From: Oscillibacter sp.
GTDB lineage: Bacteria; Bacillota; Clostridia; Oscillospirales; Oscillospiraceae
DNA length: 44,650 nt
Reading direction: 5' to 3'
NCBI GenBank assembly: GCA_020025475.1
Contig: JAHHSA010000009.1
Span: forward strand, 1 to 44,650
Shown here: one piece after another, positions 6,406 to 14,203 of the stretch
How positions within the stretch are numbered: the first letter of the stretch is position 1
Layout: each line of letters opens with the position of its first letter
Program-made: the position numbers and the translations under genes
Notes under the pieces: model-generated
The model's input: the letters and a program-made list of their open reading frames with translations, nothing else
Database searches by the model: none
What the model was told of the DNA's origin: nothing

Positions 6406-8883
6406 ATGGAGATCAAAATCGCGCTGGCGGGCAATCCCAACTGTGGTAAAACCACGTTGTTCAATGCCTTGACCGGCTCCAATCAATACGTGGGCAACTG
6501 GCCCGGCGTCACCGTGGAAAAGAAGGAGGGCAAGCTGAAGGGCAACAAGGATGTTGTGATTCAGGATCTGCCCGGCATCTACTCCCTGTCCCCCTATACA
6601 CTGGAAGAGGTGGTTGCGCGGAGCTATCTGGTGAACGAGCGTCCCGATGCCATTTTGAACATTGTGGACGGCACCAACATCGAGAGAAACCTGTACCTGA
6701 CGACTCAGCTCATTGAGCTGGGCATCCCCGTTGTGGTGGCTGTCAACATGATTGACCTGGTCCGCAAGAACGGCGATGAGATTGACCTTGACAAGCTGGG
6801 CCGTGAGCTGGGCTGTGAAGTCGTGGAGATGAGCGCCCTGAAAGGTGAAGGCGGCATGGAGGCGGCCCAAAAGGCAGTGGCCATTGCCCAGACCAAGAGA
6901 GCTGTGGAGCTGCCTCATGTATTTACCGGCTCCGTGGAGCACGCCATTGCCCATATTGAGGAGTCCGTTGCCGACAAGGTGGAGGCCCATCTGCTGCGCT
7001 GGTACGCCATTAAGATCTTTGAACGGGACGAGAAGGTACTTGCCGAACTGAATTTGAGCGAGGACCTGGCGGCCCATCTGGAAGAGCACATTGCCGACTG
7101 CGAGAAGGAGGCGGACGACGACGCTGAGAGCATCATCACCAACCAGCGCTACGCCTACATCAGCAGCGTGGTTGGCAAGGCTGTCCGGAAAAAGGCCCCC
7201 AAGCACAGCCTTTCCATCTCCGATAAGATCGACCGCGTTGTGACAAACCGCATTCTGGCGCTGCCCATCTTTGTGGCCATCATGTTCAGCATTTACGCCA
7301 TTGCCATGGGACCCTGGACTGTGTCCATCGGCACCCGCGGCACCGACTGGGCCAACGACGGCCTCTTCGGCGACGGCTACCATCTTGTTGGTATCGGCGA
7401 CAGTGAATACGAGGAGGCTGCTGAGGAATATTCCCGCAACGTTTCCATGGTGGAGGTCTTTGCAGAAGCCGCTGAGAAAGCTGGCCTTGCCCCCGCAGAA
7501 GCCACTGATGTCACGGCAAATCTTGAGATTGTGAACGACGAGGGCGAGGTTGAAGAAGTCATCCCCGTGGATTACGACGCATACCTCGCAGCGACTGAGG
7601 CTGCAGAGGCTGAAGAACCTGATCCTGCAGATTACGGCGTGTGGGTCCCCGGTGTTCCCGCACTGATTGAAAAGGGCCTGGACGCTCTGGGCGTTGACGG
7701 TTGGGTCCACGGTCTCATCATGGATGGCATTGTGGCTGGCGTCGGTGCGGTGCTGGGCTTCGTTCCTCAGATGCTGGTGCTGTTCCTGCTGCTCTCCATC
7801 CTGGAGGATGTGGGCTATATGGCCCGTGTCGCCTTCATCATGGATCGCCTGTTCCGTCGCTTCGGCCTCTCCGGCAAGAGCTTCATCCCTATGCTGGTTG
7901 CTACCGGCTGTGGCGTTCCCGGTATCATGGCCTCCCGAACCATTGAACAGGACCGCGACCGAAAAATGACTATCATGACTACAGGCTTCATTCCTTGCGG
8001 CGCGAAGATGCCCATCATCGGCCTGTTCGCCGGTGCCATCTTCGGCAACTCCGCCTGGGTCGCTACATCCGCTTTCTTCATCGGTATTGCCGCCGTGGTC
8101 ATCACCGGCATTATGCTCAAGAAGTTCAAGGCATTCGCAGGTGAACCTGCACCGTTCGTTATGGAGCTGCCCTCTTATCACGCACCTTCTGCCGGCAACG
8201 TGGTGCGGGCTACCTGGGAACGCGGCTGGTCCTTCATCAAGCGCGCCGGTACCGTGATTCTGCTCTCGTCCATCATCCTGTGGTTCCTGATGAGCTACGG
8301 CTTTGGTGAGGCTGGCTTCGGCCCTGTGGAGGACATCAACACCTCTCTGCTGGCTGCCATCGGAAGCGCCATCGCCTGGATCTTCGCACCCCTGGGCTGG
8401 GTGGGCGACATGGCCTGGAGGGCTGCTGTAGCAACCATCACCGGCTTGATCGCCAAGGAGGAAGTGGTGATGACCCTTGCACAGACCTACAACTTCATGG
8501 ATGAAGTCAGTGAGGCCGGCAATGAGATTTGGCCCCTGGTTGCTCAGGACTTCGGAGCCATCACCGCCTATTCCTTTATGATCTTCCAGCTGTTGTGCGC
8601 GCCCTGCTTTGCCGCTATGGGTGCCATCAAGCGGGAGATGAACAACGCAAAGTGGACGCTGGCCGCCATCGGCTACATGACAGGCTTTGCTTATGTGGCC
8701 TCTTTGATTGTCTATCAGCTGGGTGGACTGATTACCGGTGAAGCTGTCTTCGGCATGGGAACCGTGGTTGCCGTCGCACTGCTGGCTGGAATCTTCTTCC
8801 TGCTGTTCCGTAAGGGCTATCAGGGGGATACTTCCACCCATAACCTGACTTCCGTGGCTGCCAAGGAAGCTGCCGGGAAGTAA
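6406..8883 (+). CDS. feoB: FeoB, ferrous iron transporter with GTPase domain
   Basis: This 825-aa membrane protein imports Fe(II). The N-terminal G domain shows G1 GNPNCGKTT (residues 9-17), a G2 threonine near 37, G3 DLPG (54-57), G4 NMID (114-117) and G5 SALKGEG (from 143). A helical spacer domain follows, then the polytopic core with two Gate-type segments containing MVATGCGVPG and GFIPCGAKMP, and a late LLCAPCFA motif. Between the first and second membrane helices (about residues 305-425) is a long acidic Glu/Ala/Asp-rich insert that looks larger than usual. The ATG has GGGAAGGAAAC ahead of it. A small Cys-rich FeoB-associated gene follows 35 bp downstream. Confidence 0.97.
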   Translation: MEIKIALAGNPNCGKTTLFNALTGSNQYVGNWPGVTVEKKEGKLKGNKDVVIQDLPGIYSLSPYTLEEVVARSYLVNERPDAILNIVDGTNIERNLYLTTQLIELGIPVVVAVNMIDLVRKNGDEIDLDKLGRELGCEVVEMSALKGEGGMEAAQKAVAIAQTKRAVELPHVFTGSVEHAIAHIEESVADKVEAHLLRWYAIKIFERDEKVLAELNLSEDLAAHLEEHIADCEKEADDDAESIITNQRYAYISSVVGKAVRKKAPKHSLSISDKIDRVVTNRILALPIFVAIMFSIYAIAMGPWTVSIGTRGTDWANDGLFGDGYHLVGIGDSEYEEAAEEYSRNVSMVEVFAEAAEKAGLAPAEATDVTANLEIVNDEGEVEEVIPVDYDAYLAATEAAEAEEPDPADYGVWVPGVPALIEKGLDALGVDGWVHGLIMDGIVAGVGAVLGFVPQMLVLFLLLSILEDVGYMARVAFIMDRLFRRFGLSGKSFIPMLVATGCGVPGIMASRTIEQDRDRKMTIMTTGFIPCGAKMPIIGLFAGAIFGNSAWVATSAFFIGIAAVVITGIMLKKFKAFAGEPAPFVMELPSYHAPSAGNVVRATWERGWSFIKRAGTVILLSSIILWFLMSYGFGEAGFGPVEDINTSLLAAIGSAIAWIFAPLGWVGDMAWRAAVATITGLIAKEEVVMTLAQTYNFMDEVSEAGNEIWPLVAQDFGAITAYSFMIFQLLCAPCFAAMGAIKREMNNAKWTLAAIGYMTGFAYVASLIVYQLGGLITGEAVFGMGTVVAVALLAGIFFLLFRKGYQGDTSTHNLTSVAAKEAAGK

Positions 8884-8918
8884 TTGAAACCAATCCACAA
8901 ATGACGGAAAAGGAGGAC

Positions 8919-9062
8919 ATGATCGTGCCTGGAATCGTTGGAAATATCATTGTGCTCACCATCCTCGGTGTGGTGGTGTTCCTCGCAGTACGCTCTTTGC
9001 ATAAGCAGCACAAGAATGGCAGCTGCTGCGGAGATTGCAGCAAGTGCAAGGGCTGCCACTAA
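8919..9062 (+). CDS. FeoB-associated Cys-rich membrane peptide
   Basis: This 47-aa peptide begins 35 bp after feoB with GGAGGA ahead of its ATG. One N-terminal membrane helix (about residues 5-24) is followed by a short basic segment and a Cys-rich tail (SCCGDCSKCKGCH). This is the signature of the FeoB-associated Cys-rich membrane proteins found after feoB in Clostridia. Its role in iron transport is not settled; metal binding or a FeoC-like function has been suggested for the family. A strong terminator closes the operon. Confidence 0.88.
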   Translation: MIVPGIVGNIIVLTILGVVVFLAVRSLHKQHKNGSCCGDCSKCKGCH

Positions 9063-9113
9063 GAGCGAGGCAGACGTGGAAAACCGTCTGCTGACCGCTG
9101 AATCCGAAACAGA

Positions 9114-9160
9114 AACCGCTCCCCGGCTGGATGCAGTCGGGGAGCGGTTCTCTGTTTTTC
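9114..9160 (+). terminator. Rho-independent terminator of the feo operon
   Basis: A perfect 12-bp stem (AACCGCTCCCCG with CGGGGAGCGGTT) and 12-nt loop are followed by CTCTGTTTTT. Confidence 0.9.
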
Positions 9161-9342
9161 AGGGCTGTGTCCCCTGGATGGGTGGCTCCATTTGGAACAG
9201 CCTGCGTTATTCCGTTGGTCAATCATGGAACAGTCCGTCCAACGGTGTGTGAAGCATGCGGAAGGGCTTGAAGGCAAGCACCGGAGGGGACGTAACGGTT
9301 GTTCTGAATGATGAGACGTTCCGTTGAATCACAAAGCGAGGT
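9161..9342. other. Intergenic stretch, nothing recognised
   Basis: This region lies between the feo terminator and the terminator of the oppositely oriented tRNA-Ser. I see no convincing reading frame with a ribosome binding site, no RNA family and no clear repeat. Confidence 0.5.
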
Positions 9343-9382
9343 AGAAAAGAAAAAGCAGTTTATCTTTCGATAAACTGCTTTT
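9343..9382 (-). terminator. Terminator of the tRNA-Ser transcript
   Basis: A 14-bp perfect inverted repeat (AAAAGCAGTTTATC at 9351-9364 with 9369-9382) has a 4-nt loop. Read on the minus strand it ends in a T-rich tract just after the tRNA 3' end. Confidence 0.88.
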
Positions 9383-9385
9383 CTA

Positions 9386-9476
9386 TGGCGGAGAAGGAGA
9401 GATTCGAACTCTCGAAACCGTTTCCGGTTTACATGATTTCCAATCATGCGCCCTCGACCAACTAGGCGACTTCTCC
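9386..9476 (-). tRNA. tRNA-Ser (anticodon GGA)
   Basis: On the minus strand a full class II tRNA is visible. The acceptor GGAGAAG (9476-9470) pairs with CTTCTCC, followed by discriminator G and an encoded CCA (9388-9386). The anticodon loop TTGGAAA gives GGA within a CATGA/TCATG stem. A long variable arm (CCGGAAACGG) and T-loop GTTCGAATC are present. It reads UCC/UCU serine codons. Confidence 0.96.
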
Positions 9477-9527
9477 ATGGTTGTTCAAGTGGTTATTCAC
9501 TTGCGGTGCTCATCAGCAACATGGATT

Positions 9528-9555
9528 ATTATAGCAAACAATGAAAGAATGTCAA
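9528..9555 (-). promoter_or_regulatory. Consensus promoter of tRNA-Ser
   Basis: On the minus strand, TTGACA (9555-9550), a 16-bp spacer and TATAAT (9533-9528) are both perfect consensus boxes. They lie about 50 bp upstream of the tRNA 5' end. Confidence 0.88.
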
Positions 9556-9602
9556 TCCCTAATTTAAAAAATGTCGAAAAAATTTTGCGGAGTGAAAATT
9601 GG

Positions 9603-9668
9603 AGAAAAAACGCTCCACAGCGGCGGCACTGCCCGGTCCGAGCGGACTTGATGCCGCCGGGGCCGGGC
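9603..9668 (-). terminator. Possible terminator of the 58-aa gene
   Basis: An imperfect GC-rich inverted repeat (9631-9645 with 9654-9668) follows the 58-aa gene on the minus strand. The nearest T-run (at 9605-9610) is about 20 bases further on, so the assignment is weak. Confidence 0.3.
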
Positions 9669-9689
9669 ACGTGTGGGACAGCACTGTGA

Positions 9690-9866
9690 TTACCGCATCT
9701 CCCGGACGATGTTGTCCATGCAGTCATCCACGGCCCGCCCTGCCTTCTGGATGGTCCGCCCTACGGGGGTTTTCATTCGGGCACCGGGGAGCAGGCTCAC
9801 TGCCGCTGCCCCCGCCACCAGGCCGGCGCTGACGCCGAGCCAAAAACCGGTACTGTGATTCATCAT
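9690..9866 (-). CDS. Small hypothetical protein, YtxH-like
   Basis: A 58-aa protein starts at a double ATG (9866 or 9863) preceded by GGAGGCAAT, a strong ribosome binding site. It opens with a Gly/Ala-rich hydrophobic helix (GFWLGVSAGLVAGAAAVSLL), followed by a basic segment with KTPVGRTIQKAGRAVDD. This is the pattern of small YtxH-like or membrane-anchored proteins of unknown function. It is divergent from the histidine phosphatase fusion gene. Confidence 0.65.
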   Translation of the reverse strand: MMNHSTGFWLGVSAGLVAGAAAVSLLPGARMKTPVGRTIQKAGRAVDDCMDNIVREMR

Positions 9867-9928
9867 ATTGCCTCCTTTTCGACCTGTGTCCAGTATGCCC
9901 GGATGAAACGGAAATCATGCCCGGAAAT

Positions 9929-9957
9929 TTGCCAAAGAGGGAGGAATGCGGTATACT
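9929..9957 (+). promoter_or_regulatory. Promoter of the phosphatase-GNAT fusion gene
   Basis: TTGCCA (9929-9934, 5 of 6), a 17-bp spacer and TATACT (9952-9957, 5 of 6), giving a predicted start near 9964. Confidence 0.7.
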
Positions 9958-10015
9958 GATTGATCATATACTATGCCGGCGGCGCGGACTGTGCCGCTGT
10001 CTCATTGGAGGAGCT

Positions 10016-11134
10016 ATGACCACCATCTATCTGATCCGCCACGCGGAGGCGGAGGGAAATTTATACCGCATTGCGCAGGGGCAATACGATGCTCTGCTGA
10101 CAGACCGGGGCTGGCGCCAGGTCCACGCTCTGGAAAAGCGGTTTGAGGGCGTCCACATTGATGCCGTGTACACCAGCGACCTCTATCGCACCTGTGCCAC
10201 ATCCAGCGCATTGTATCGCCCCCGTGGCCTGCGGCCCATTCGTCGGACCGACCTGCGGGAGATCTGTGTGGGCGATTGGGAGCAGAAAAGCTGGGGCGAA
10301 ATCGCCCGCAGGGACCCGGAGCAGATGGAAAACTTCCGTTCCCACCTCCACATCTGGCACACAGAGGGCGCTGAGACGCCATACCAGGTACTGGATCGGG
10401 TGATGAACGCCATCCTGGAAATTGCATCACAAAACGACGGAAAGACCGTGGCGGTCTTTTCCCACGGCTGCGCCATTCGGTTGGTGCTGGCAAAGCTGCA
10501 GGGCTACTCCATGGAGAGCCTGGGGGAGACGCCTCACGGCGACAACACTGCGGTCTCTTTGCTGCAGTATGAAAACGGGGTTTTGCGTGTGGGCTACCGG
10601 GATGACAACAGCCATTTGCAGACTCCGGAGTTCCTGGCGGGGGAGAAGCACTTTAAGCGAGCCAACGCCTTGGAACCGGGATTGTATTTTGAGCCTCTGC
10701 AGGGGGAAAAGCCCTGCTTTGGCATTGCGGCACAAGCCTGGCGGGAGAGTGGTCGGACGGAGCCCTTTGATGAGGCCTCCTTCCTTCGCACTGCACGGGA
10801 ACGCTATACGGTGGTGGGCTACCAGGATTTGGAGCCAGTGGCTCTGGTCCAGTTCGGAGCGGAGGTGGGCAGCATCACCCTGATGTGCGTCCGGGAGGAC
10901 TGCCGCGAGAAGGGGTACGGCGTTCAGCTGATCGGTCAGGCCGTCCAGTACTGGCGTCACCGTGGGGCGGAGCGACTCACCTTGGCTCTGCCGGAGTATG
11001 CCACGGCCAACCGCTTTTTTGCGGAGTACGGCTTTGTGCCAACAGACCGGACGAAGGGCGGAATCCCAATTTTGGAAAAGAGCATTCGATACGACCCGGA
11101 ATTCCTGGCAGACCCGGTGGTAACGGCCCGTTGA
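10016..11134 (+). CDS. Histidine phosphatase fused to GNAT acetyltransferase domain
   Basis: This 372-aa cytosolic protein has two domains. Residues 1-200 form a phosphoglycerate-mutase-like histidine phosphatase, with LIRHAEAEGN at the N-terminus (catalytic His in RHA), the conserved LYRTC region and the second histidine in FSHGCAIR. Residues about 250-365 look like a GNAT N-acetyltransferase: a strand EVGSITLMCVRE, then REKGYGVQLIGQAV matching the R/Q-x2-G-x-G/A acetyl-CoA loop, then ATANRFFAEYGF. Substrates of both domains are unknown. The ATG at 10016 has GGAGGAG 5 bp before it; the frame is open upstream to 9917, but those codons precede or overlap the promoter. It is probably monocistronic, with a terminator at 11271-11347. 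Confidence 0.88.
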   Translation: MTTIYLIRHAEAEGNLYRIAQGQYDALLTDRGWRQVHALEKRFEGVHIDAVYTSDLYRTCATSSALYRPRGLRPIRRTDLREICVGDWEQKSWGEIARRDPEQMENFRSHLHIWHTEGAETPYQVLDRVMNAILEIASQNDGKTVAVFSHGCAIRLVLAKLQGYSMESLGETPHGDNTAVSLLQYENGVLRVGYRDDNSHLQTPEFLAGEKHFKRANALEPGLYFEPLQGEKPCFGIAAQAWRESGRTEPFDEASFLRTARERYTVVGYQDLEPVALVQFGAEVGSITLMCVREDCREKGYGVQLIGQAVQYWRHRGAERLTLALPEYATANRFFAEYGFVPTDRTKGGIPILEKSIRYDPEFLADPVVTAR

Positions 11135-11270
11135 CAAGTCAAAGCGAACCATTTTTAAGATGGCAAGCAAAAGTGGATTCCAAATGAGAGGGGCGGCGGA
11201 TCGCCGGCTCCAGAAAAAAGAGCGGATCGACGCGGTGCAGAACGTGAGGGAGACGATTTGCGCCAAAAGA

Positions 11271-11347
11271 AGCGAGACTTTGAGTGCGGAGGAGGAAGGC
11301 CGGTCATTCCGGCGGCTCTTTCCGTAAACAGAGTCTCGCTTTTTTTT
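11271..11347 (+). terminator. Extended terminator after the phosphatase-GNAT gene
   Basis: AGCGAGACTTTG (11271-11282) pairs with CAGAGTCTCGCT (11329-11340) and is followed by at least seven Ts. The 46-nt loop holds further inverted repeats (GCCGG..CCGGC), so the whole forms a branched hairpin. Confidence 0.75.
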
Positions 11348-11355
11348 ATATTATA

Positions 11356-11567
11356 TATAATGATAGGGGCAGGGTTTGTATGAGTATTTTGTCAAGACGG
11401 CGGGCCCTCTATGCTGCCTGGCATTTTGCTCTTTGCGGGGTTTGCTTTCTCCCGCATCAATTACATCATGGACGCCCGGCAGCCACGAAGTACACTCCAC
11501 CATGGGAGAGCCGTGGCAGAACCAAAGCAGCGTGGACCTCTCTTTGTACAAGCCACCACGGCTTTTT
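11356..11567 (+). other. Unassigned region: possible ~200-nt structured RNA or gene remnant
   Basis: A TATAAT box (11356-11361) is followed by about 200 nt with no convincing gene. Inverted repeats are nested: GCTGCC-T-GGC (11412-11421) pairs with GCC-C-GGCAGC (11474-11483), enclosing TTGCGGG/CCCGCATCAA. Further on, AGCCGTGG (11509-11516) pairs with CCACGGCT (11556-11563) and is followed by TTTTT, a plausible terminator. CCACG at 11483-11487 could compete for the same CGTGG. No known RNA family was recognised. Short frames with methionine starts exist on both strands but none has a recognisable product. The good -35 box expected of a promoter is missing. Confidence 0.3.
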
Positions 11568-11586
11568 CTGCGTTATGGATGGAGAA

Positions 11587-12426
11587 TCATTCCTCTTTCC
11601 CACCGGGGATGATTTTCTTGGGGTTCATCTGGGGGAGCGTGACAGACTTGAGTTTCTCCGTGGAAATTTGCAGACCGAAGATCGTCCGCAGGAGCCAGAG
11701 AAAGACAAAGAGCACCAGTACGGGGATGACGCAGTTGGAGATCAGCAGCACAGCCACGGCATCAATGAGCTGGCTGAGAGCCTTCTGGGCTTTTTCGGCT
11801 GCCCTGGAGACCGCACCGGAGATGGTGCTGCCCACCTTGGAGAAAAAACCGCCGGTGCTGGTGTCCTTGGAATCCTCCGGCACGGACTCTTCCAGCTCAG
11901 AGATCACGTCCCTGGTGTCCTGCTGATTCTGGAAGGCGGCATCAAAGAGGGAGCTGGCCTTGAGACTGACCGGAATCACCAGGCAGATGGCAAGACCGAA
12001 GATACAGAGCTTCATGGCCAGCCGCCGCAGGAGATCGAAGCGGGTGAAAAGGAAGAGTATGGCCAGGATGCAGCTGAGGGGGATGAGATACCGGAAGGCC
12101 ACATAGCCGGTGAGCGTCAGCAGAAATTTTTCCAGCATGATAATGCCGGAGATCACTAAAAGGTAGGAGCTGAGCTTTGCCACCTGATCGGCGATAGGAT
12201 CTGTGGCGTCAGTAGGGATGGCGGCGATAGCCACGGAGCTGGCGGCGGCAGTGGCGGTGAGCTCCACGACGGTCATCTTTTTTTCATCCAGAGCCGCAAG
12301 ACTCTTCTGGTGAAATTCAGGAGAGGAGAGTGGCCCGGCGAGACCAAAGAAGGACACGGCAGCCAATACCAGCAGCAAAAGCAGGGCGGGCAGCCGCTGT
12401 GTCAGGGTGGATTTAAAATCATTCAT
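11587..12426 (-). CDS. Hypothetical multi-pass membrane protein
   Basis: This 279-aa protein starts at the ATG at 12426 with AAAAGGAGG ahead of it. Hydrophobic segments lie near residues 10-30, 85-105, 110-135, 140-160 and 230-250. Between the third and last is a polar Ser/Glu/Asp-rich stretch (about residues 165-215, with ELEESVPEDSKD). The C-terminus is basic. I do not recognise the family. It lies 104 bp downstream of the NUDIX gene on the same strand with no terminator between, so co-transcription with the lipid kinase and NUDIX genes is possible. Confidence 0.7.
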   Translation of the reverse strand: MNDFKSTLTQRLPALLLLLVLAAVSFFGLAGPLSSPEFHQKSLAALDEKKMTVVELTATAAASSVAIAAIPTDATDPIADQVAKLSSYLLVISGIIMLEKFLLTLTGYVAFRYLIPLSCILAILFLFTRFDLLRRLAMKLCIFGLAICLVIPVSLKASSLFDAAFQNQQDTRDVISELEESVPEDSKDTSTGGFFSKVGSTISGAVSRAAEKAQKALSQLIDAVAVLLISNCVIPVLVLFVFLWLLRTIFGLQISTEKLKSVTLPQMNPKKIIPGGKEE

Positions 12427-12530
12427 GGGAGTGCCTCCTTTTGTGAGTGTACAGAAATAAGGCATCAGGGGGTGAGAAAGCTGCTTCGTGCACAGCTGGC
12501 CCCGCTACAAACAGCTCACAGAGATTACCC

Positions 12531-13133
12531 TCAAAGCAGCTGGCGGACCAGGCGGGCGGTCATGCCCCAGATGGTGTGGGAGCCGTAGTGCCAGATGGGA
12601 AGCTCCACAGATCCGTGATTCCATGGATAGTCGGTGGGAATCCCCACGGATTCATAGGGGAAGTCAGCGGGGACGTGGGGCACCAGTTCGTAGTGCCAGA
12701 CCTCCGGTTCTGTGTCGCGGAAAAATTGAAGGGGCACCGTAAAGACTTCCGCTACCTCTGCGGGGGAGGGGGTCATGGCTGCAAGGCCTGCCGGGGCCAC
12801 CAGACCCAGGATGGGCCGCAGCAGGAAATTGCGCTGGCTGCAGATGAAGTCCGGGGTCCCCAGAAGCTCTATGGTGGAGGGGGGAATCCCCAGCTCCTCC
12901 TCCGTCTCCCGGAGTGCGGCCTGAGTGGGGGTCTCACCCGTCTCCATTCGTCCGCCGGGGAAACAGACCTCACCCCCCTGGCGCAGTGCTTTGGCTCGGA
13001 CCTCAAAGAGGAGGTGGAGGCCGTCCGGCTGCTCGATCAGCGGGCAGAGAACAGCATAGGAGTGGCGGGCATCCAGCAGAACGGGCTCGTGGTGTTGAAA
13101 CCGGCGGCGGAGTGCGTGCAAGGCGTTGTTCAT
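12531..13133 (-). CDS. NUDIX hydrolase, CoA pyrophosphatase-like
   Basis: This 200-aa protein has a complete NUDIX box beginning GGRMETGETPTQAALRETEE and ending in ELGI, fitting GX5EX7REUXEEXGU, at about residues 60-83. The preceding LRQGGEVCFPGGR resembles the UPF0035-type element of CoA/coenzyme diphosphatases (YeaB/NudL). The likely reaction is hydrolysis of CoA or another nucleoside diphosphate derivative; the substrate is inferred. The ATG overlaps the stop of the upstream lipid kinase gene by 4 bp, indicating translational coupling. Confidence 0.87.
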   Translation of the reverse strand: MNNALHALRRRFQHHEPVLLDARHSYAVLCPLIEQPDGLHLLFEVRAKALRQGGEVCFPGGRMETGETPTQAALRETEEELGIPPSTIELLGTPDFICSQRNFLLRPILGLVAPAGLAAMTPSPAEVAEVFTVPLQFFRDTEPEVWHYELVPHVPADFPYESVGIPTDYPWNHGSVELPIWHYGSHTIWGMTARLVRQLL

Positions 13134-14020
13134 AGCAGCATCCTCACAGCCTGGTGGAGATTTTCAATGTCCACAGAGGACCTGCTGGGGGCACACTCGC
13201 CGTCCAGAGACCAGGGCAGGGATTCCGTCGTTTCCAAATGGAGCTGAGAGACGTGGCGGAAGACGACGCCCTCCCGGTTGTACTGTTGGTTCAAAAGGGC
13301 CAGCACCAGGTTTTGCAGGTCCATGGGGGTCTTGGGACTGGGAATCAGCAGCAGCTCGAACTTGCCATCGTCCAGAACCACCCGATCAGGGTCCAGCTTC
13401 ATGAGACCGCCAATGGAGGTGGAGTTGCACACGGCACCGAAGAGGTAGCTTCCATCCAGCACTTCACCGTCAGCGGTGAGCTTGATCCGATAGGGGCGCA
13501 GGGTGTTCAAGTCCTTCATGCCCTCCAAAATGTAGGCAAAGTGACCCAGGGCGTTTTTGGCAGCCTGGGGCGCGGAGTAGGAGGAGCGGACAAAGGCACC
13601 GAAGGAAGCCACATACACAAAGCTCCGGTCACACCAGCGGCCGATGTCCAGAGGACGGGGGGCTGCTGTTGCCATGAGAGCGGCAGCTGCCGCGGCAGGA
13701 TTGCCGCTGATGTGGAGACTGGTGGCGAAGTCGTTGGTGCTGCCCTGCGGCAGATAACCCAGCAATGGGGGATTTGGCAGCTGGATGAGACCGGCAATCA
13801 CCTCATTGAGGGTGCCATCTCCGCCGGCGGCCACCACCAGGTCGTACTCCCCACCCACATCAGCAGCGATGCGGGTGGCGTCGCCAGGGGCTGTGGTCTG
13901 GTGAATGGACAGGAGATATCCGGCCTGGGAGAAGGTGGAAACTGCGTCAAACATGGGGGACCGGGACTTGGTGCGCCCGGCTCGGGGATTGAAAATCAAT
14001 AGTAATTTTTTTTGCTCCAT
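13130..14020 (-). CDS. Diacylglycerol kinase family lipid kinase (YegS/DgkB-like)
   Basis: This 296-aa protein has the DAGK catalytic domain: LLLIFNPRAG at the N-terminus, then the nucleotide-binding AAGGDGTLNEV (about residues 62-72) and LGYLPQGSTNDFA, the GxxxGTxxDxA-type loop typical of bacterial lipid kinases. The C-terminal half has the beta-sandwich pattern, ending DGE...SVDIE. The likely activity is ATP-dependent phosphorylation of diacylglycerol or a related lipid. The ATG at 14020 is chosen because CGGAGGAATT precedes it; the frame stays open far upstream but that DNA encodes the AI-2E permease on the other strand. The NUDIX gene overlaps its stop by 4 bp. Confidence 0.92.
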   Translation of the reverse strand: MEQKKLLLIFNPRAGRTKSRSPMFDAVSTFSQAGYLLSIHQTTAPGDATRIAADVGGEYDLVVAAGGDGTLNEVIAGLIQLPNPPLLGYLPQGSTNDFATSLHISGNPAAAAAALMATAAPRPLDIGRWCDRSFVYVASFGAFVRSSYSAPQAAKNALGHFAYILEGMKDLNTLRPYRIKLTADGEVLDGSYLFGAVCNSTSIGGLMKLDPDRVVLDDGKFELLLIPSPKTPMDLQNLVLALLNQQYNREGVVFRHVSQLHLETTESLPWSLDGECAPSRSSVDIENLHQAVRMLL

Positions 14021-14087
14021 AGCTGGAATTCCTCCGAAAAAGGCAAAAAACAAGACTGTAAAGAACTCGTAAAAATCGCGTGAACAC

Positions 14088-14116
14088 AGTATATCACGGC
14101 AAAATGAGGATTGCAA
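14088..14116 (-). promoter_or_regulatory. Promoter of the lipid kinase operon
   Basis: On the minus strand, TTGCAA (14116-14111), a 17-bp spacer and TATACT (14093-14088) lie about 68 bp upstream of the kinase start. Confidence 0.65.
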
Positions 14117-14203
14117 TTCTTCAGGGTGCCATGTAGAATAGGAATGCGCCTTTTGCGCACAAATGACCGGGAAGCGGACCCAAAAATCAAACAGAGGAGA
14201 GGG

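Noticed and set aside
6250..8898. An 882-codon open frame on the minus strand opposite feoB
   Set aside because: It covers feoB almost exactly, and feoB has all the expected motifs. The opposite frame is low-complexity and has no recognisable domain.
11160..11326. A short plus-strand frame (about 55 codons) after the phosphatase-GNAT gene
   Set aside because: It has no ribosome binding site and its end lies inside the terminator hairpin.
11356..11567. 6S RNA or signal recognition particle RNA
   Set aside because: The size is in the range of 6S RNA, but I do not see the open central bubble with a closing end-to-end stem, nor the SRP tetraloop region.
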